Source: Clostridia bacterium
GTDB lineage: Bacteria > Bacillota > Clostridia > Christensenellales > Aristaeellaceae
Reading direction: 5' to 3'
DNA: 64,000 nt
Assembly: GCA_900769875.1 (NCBI GenBank)
Contig: CAAGII010000182.1
Span: 1 to 64,000, forward strand
Below the pieces are notes generated by a model. It searched no databases and was not told the DNA's origin. It was given only the letters and a program-made list of their open reading frames with translations. Both the position numbers and the translations under genes were made by a program. Shown here piece by piece: positions 61,337 through 64,000 of the stretch; the first letter of the stretch is position 1, and every line of letters begins with the position of its first letter.

Positions 61337-61344
61337 GGTGCGAT

Positions 61345-62814
61345 ATGGCAGAGTATATCATCGGTATCGATCAAAGCACACAGGGTACCAAGGTGATGCT
61401 CTTTGACAAAACGGGCGTGATGAAGCTGCGTGTGGACAAGTCCCACGCGCAGCTCATCAACGACCAGGGCTGGGTGGAGCATGACCCGGATGAAATCTAT
61501 CAGAACCTGATCGCGCTTGTGCGTCAGCTGCTCGAGACATCCGGCATTGACGGAAACGACGTGGCGGCGGTTGGCATCAGCAACCAGCGTGAAACGGCGC
61601 TCGCATGGGAAAAGGCCACCGGCAGGAAGGTGCACAATGCCATTGTGTGGCAGTGCGCGCGTGGACAGGCGATCTGCGACCGGCTTGCCTCGCGCGGGGT
61701 TTCGGAGCGCGTGCGCGAAAAGACGGGTCTGCGCCTTTCGCCCTACTTCTCGGCGGCAAAGCTTGCGTGGCTGATGGAGAACGTCCCGGGTCTGCGCGCA
61801 TGCGCCGAAAAGGGAGAGATCGCCTGCGGCACCATGGATAGCTACCTTGTGCATCGCCTGACTGGCGGCGTCTGCCGAACGGACTATTCCAACGCCTCCA
61901 GAACGCAGCTGTTCAACATCCGCACCCTCAGGTGGGACGAGGAGCTGCTTGCCATGTTCGGGATTCCCGCCTGCTGCATGGGCGAGGTGACGGACTCCGA
62001 CGGCCTGTTTGGCGACACGGATTTCGAGGGGCTTCTTCCACGCCGCGTTCCGATCCATGGCGTGATGGGCGATTCCCATGGCGCGCTGTTCGGGCAGGGC
62101 TGTCTCAGGCGCGGCATGATGAAAACCACCTATGGCACCGGATCGTCCATCATGATGAACATTGGCGATGAGCCTGTGTTTTCAGGGCTTGGGCTGGTGA
62201 CATCGCTCGCGTGGAAAACCGGCGGCAGGGTGCAGTATGTGCTGGAAGGCAACATCAACTATACAGGAGCGGTCATTTCATGGCTGAAGGACGACGTGAA
62301 GCTGCTTTCATCCTCTGCGGAGTCCGAGGCGCTGGCCATGTCCGCCAATCCGGCTGACCGCACCTATCTTGTGCCTGCCTTCAGCGGCCTTGGCGCGCCC
62401 TACTGGCGTGGAGACGTCAGCGCCGCCATGATCGGCATGAGCCGCACCACGGGCCGGGCGGAGATTGTTCGCGCCGGACTTGAGTGCATCGCGTATCAGA
62501 TCACCGACATTGTTCGTTTGATGCAGCAGGAAGCCGCGATTGAAAAAATTGAGCTTCGTGTGGACGGCGGTCCGACGCGCAACCGCTGGCTGATGCAGTT
62601 CCAGAGCGATATCACGCGCTGCCCGGTGCTTGTGCCTGCGGCGGAGGAGCTATCCGGCATCGGGGCGGCCTACGCGGCGGGACTTGGCTGCGGGCTCTAT
62701 ACCGACAACGTTTTTGAGGGCATGCGCTATACGTCCTTTGCGCCTGAAATGACGCAGGAGGAGCGTGCGCGCCGTTACGGCGGTTGGCAGGCAGCCGTGA
62801 AGCGCGTGCTGTAA
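61345..62814 (+). CDS. FGGY-family sugar kinase
   Basis: 489 residues from ATG 61345. Both FGGY domains are complete: IIGIDQSTQGTKVMLFD with the phosphate loop, GISNQRETALAWEKATGRKVHNAIVWQC (glycerol-kinase-like), GTMDSYLVHRLTGG, HGVMGDSHGALFGQG with the probable catalytic Asp, KTTYGTGSSIMMN, and the C-terminal LELRVDGGPTRN-like ELRVDGGPTRNRWLMQFQSD. It would phosphorylate the ketose made by the isomerase. The glycerol-kinase-like signature does not fix the substrate; xylulose, rhamnulose, fuculose or apulose are all possible. It is encoded nine bases after the transketolase gene. Confidence 0.88.
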   Translation: MAEYIIGIDQSTQGTKVMLFDKTGVMKLRVDKSHAQLINDQGWVEHDPDEIYQNLIALVRQLLETSGIDGNDVAAVGISNQRETALAWEKATGRKVHNAIVWQCARGQAICDRLASRGVSERVREKTGLRLSPYFSAAKLAWLMENVPGLRACAEKGEIACGTMDSYLVHRLTGGVCRTDYSNASRTQLFNIRTLRWDEELLAMFGIPACCMGEVTDSDGLFGDTDFEGLLPRRVPIHGVMGDSHGALFGQGCLRRGMMKTTYGTGSSIMMNIGDEPVFSGLGLVTSLAWKTGGRVQYVLEGNINYTGAVISWLKDDVKLLSSSAESEALAMSANPADRTYLVPAFSGLGAPYWRGDVSAAMIGMSRTTGRAEIVRAGLECIAYQITDIVRLMQQEAAIEKIELRVDGGPTRNRWLMQFQSDITRCPVLVPAAEELSGIGAAYAAGLGCGLYTDNVFEGMRYTSFAPEMTQEERARRYGGWQAAVKRVL

Positions 62815-62836
62815 CACAGGAAAAGAGGCGATGTAT

Positions 62837-63703
62837 ATGCCGCAGTGCAATGCGATCGCAATGACCCGCGCTGCCCGCGAGGGCGGCTATGCGGTGGGGC
62901 AGTTCAATTTGAATAACCTTGACAGCATCCGCGTCTTTCTGCTCTCTGCACAGGAGCTGCGTTCGCCGCTGATGCTCGGCGTATCCGCCGGTGTGGCGAA
63001 GCGAATGGGCGGCTATGCGACCATCGCGGCGACGGTGCGGGAAATGGTGCGCTATTTCGGCGTCACCGTTCCCGTCTGTCTGCATGCTGACCACAGCACC
63101 CTGGAGGAGGCAATGGAAGCGGCGCGGAGCGGCTTTGACTCGGTCATGTTCGACGGCAGCCAGCTGACCATCGAGGACAATCTGTGTAGCACACGCATGC
63201 TGGTGGATTATGCGCACGCGAGAGGCATTTCCGTGGAGGCGGAGGTCGGCGCTGTGGCGGGCGAGGAGGATGGACGTTCCTCACGCGGCGAGGTGGCTGA
63301 TCCGGAGGCATGCGTGCGCATCGCTTCCCTCGGCGTGGATTTGCTGGCGGCGGGCTTTGGCAATGTGCACGGCGTGTATCCGCCGGATTGGCAGGGGCTT
63401 GATTTTGATACGCTCGCGCGGATCAGGACGGCCGTTGATCCGCTGCCGCTCGTGCTGCACGGCGGAAGCGGCATACCGGATACGATGATACGGGAAGCCA
63501 TTGAGCAGGGCATCTGCAAAATCAACGTGAATACCGAATGCCGCATTGCTTTTGATGATGCGACCCGCGCCTTCATCGAAAGCGGCGGCGACAGACAGGA
63601 TCGCAATCATGTGCAGCTCATGGCCATGCAGCCGGGGCTTCGCGCTGTTGGCGAAGTATGCAAATCGAAAATGCGGCTGTTTGGCTGTGCAGGCAGAGCA
63701 TGA
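62837..63703 (+). CDS. Class II fructose-bisphosphate-aldolase-family protein
   Basis: 288 residues from ATG 62837, which suits GAGG at 62825-62828 better than the ATG at 62831. Class II aldolase signatures: GYAVGQFNLNNLDSIRVFLLSA, VCLHADHSTLEEAMEAARSGFDSVMFDGSQL with the HADHS zinc and catalytic residues, GISVEAEVGAVAGEED, ADPEACVRIASLGVDLLAAGFGNVHG, LVLHGGSGIPDTMIREAI, and KINVNTE. It would cleave a ketose 1-phosphate or bisphosphate to DHAP and an aldehyde, or run a related GatY/KbaY/FbaA reaction. The last intact gene of the operon in this window. Confidence 0.9.
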   Translation: MPQCNAIAMTRAAREGGYAVGQFNLNNLDSIRVFLLSAQELRSPLMLGVSAGVAKRMGGYATIAATVREMVRYFGVTVPVCLHADHSTLEEAMEAARSGFDSVMFDGSQLTIEDNLCSTRMLVDYAHARGISVEAEVGAVAGEEDGRSSRGEVADPEACVRIASLGVDLLAAGFGNVHGVYPPDWQGLDFDTLARIRTAVDPLPLVLHGGSGIPDTMIREAIEQGICKINVNTECRIAFDDATRAFIESGGDRQDRNHVQLMAMQPGLRAVGEVCKSKMRLFGCAGRA

Positions 63704-63715
63704 GAGGAGGAGATC

Positions 63716-64000
63716 ATGACGGAGCAGCGTTTGATCCATCAGATGGCGTCTGTGGAGCGCTGGTGCGTGTGGCAGTGTGCGCTGAAGGGGCCGGAGAGCG
63801 GCAATCCCTTCACTGACCATACTGTGCGCGCGTTCTTTGCGCATCCATGCGAAAGCAAAGCGGTGGACGGCTATTATGACGGAGACGGCGTGTACCGGGT
63901 ATCCTTCATGCCGTCGTTTGAAGGCGTGTATACCTATGCCCTGACAGCGGATTTCCTGCAGGAAACGCTTCACGGCAGCTTCACGGTCACCCCCGCGCGG
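63716..64000 (+). CDS. DUF5060-domain glycosidase-like protein (5' part only)
   Basis: 95 codons are visible before the window ends. ATG 63716 follows GAGGAGGAG. The translation matches an N-terminal DUF5060 domain: ERWCVWQCALKGPESGNPFTD, then VDGYYDGDGVYRVSFMPSFEGVYTY. DUF5060 usually precedes a DUF4038 or DUF5605 barrel, the clan of apiosidase-like enzymes, but that part lies outside the window. There is no signal peptide. It starts 13 bases after the aldolase gene stop, so it continues the operon. Confidence 0.8.
   Translation, partial: MTEQRLIHQMASVERWCVWQCALKGPESGNPFTDHTVRAFFAHPCESKAVDGYYDGDGVYRVSFMPSFEGVYTYALTADFLQETLHGSFTVTPAR

Overview
The window is chromosomal DNA of high G+C content (roughly 60% by eye) from what looks like an anaerobic, carbohydrate-fermenting member of the Bacillota (Clostridia; a Christensenellales-like gut or rumen lineage is my guess). 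The signs are strong AGGAGG ribosome sites, TTGACA-17-TATAAT promoters, LplB/CarB-type sugar ABC transporters with large binding proteins, and intracellular glycosidases. Nothing in the window names a species.

Left edge (1-1700): a truncated IS5-type transposase is fused end to end with an internal fragment of a type I restriction HsdR subunit, next to a tRNA-Arg(ACG). This is a decayed mobile or defence remnant.

2-7 kb: one operon for D-glutamate/5-oxoproline metabolism. It holds a D-amino-acid transaminase, a DUF4392 protein, PxpB, PxpC, PxpA and a DUF1445 protein. DUF4392 and DUF1445 are the two halves of the vertebrate D-glutamate cyclase DGLUCY, here encoded separately around a 5-oxoprolinase. 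7-11 kb: the SbcCD nuclease. 11-19 kb: mixed genes, namely a cyclase/formamidase-like protein, an ADP-ribosyltransferase-like/S51 peptidase fusion, a UroD-superfamily protein, a small secreted protein, a LysR regulator with a divergent micro-ORF transcript, a cupin/HD-GYP protein, a YcxB-like protein with a CNNM/CorC transporter, and tRNA-Leu(CAA).

19-25 kb: a pectin-oligomer module (GH105, ABC permeases, binding protein, oligogalacturonate-lyase-like PL22 protein). 25-31 kb: a dicarboxylate symporter, a MerR regulator and an adjacent dehydrogenase whose promoter has a MerR-type 19-bp spacer, a DMT transporter and an MBL-fold hydrolase.

31-64 kb: a divergent complex-glycan locus. The minus-strand arm holds an acetylesterase, GH29, an Asp/Glu-racemase-like protein, GH127, a DUF1537 acid-sugar kinase, an SGNH esterase, a BKACE enzyme and a LacI regulator. 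The plus-strand arm holds a second ABC transporter, GH78, a beta-propeller glycosidase, a GH106-like enzyme, two GH42, a second GH78, a fucose-isomerase-like protein, a split transketolase, an FGGY kinase, a class II aldolase and the start of a DUF5060 protein. The enzymes lack signal peptides, so oligosaccharides are probably imported and then dismantled inside the cell. The linkage set (rhamnose, arabinofuranose, fucose, galactose, acetyl esters) fits rhamnogalacturonan side chains. The isomerase/kinase/split-transketolase set resembles the transketolase route for D-apiose.
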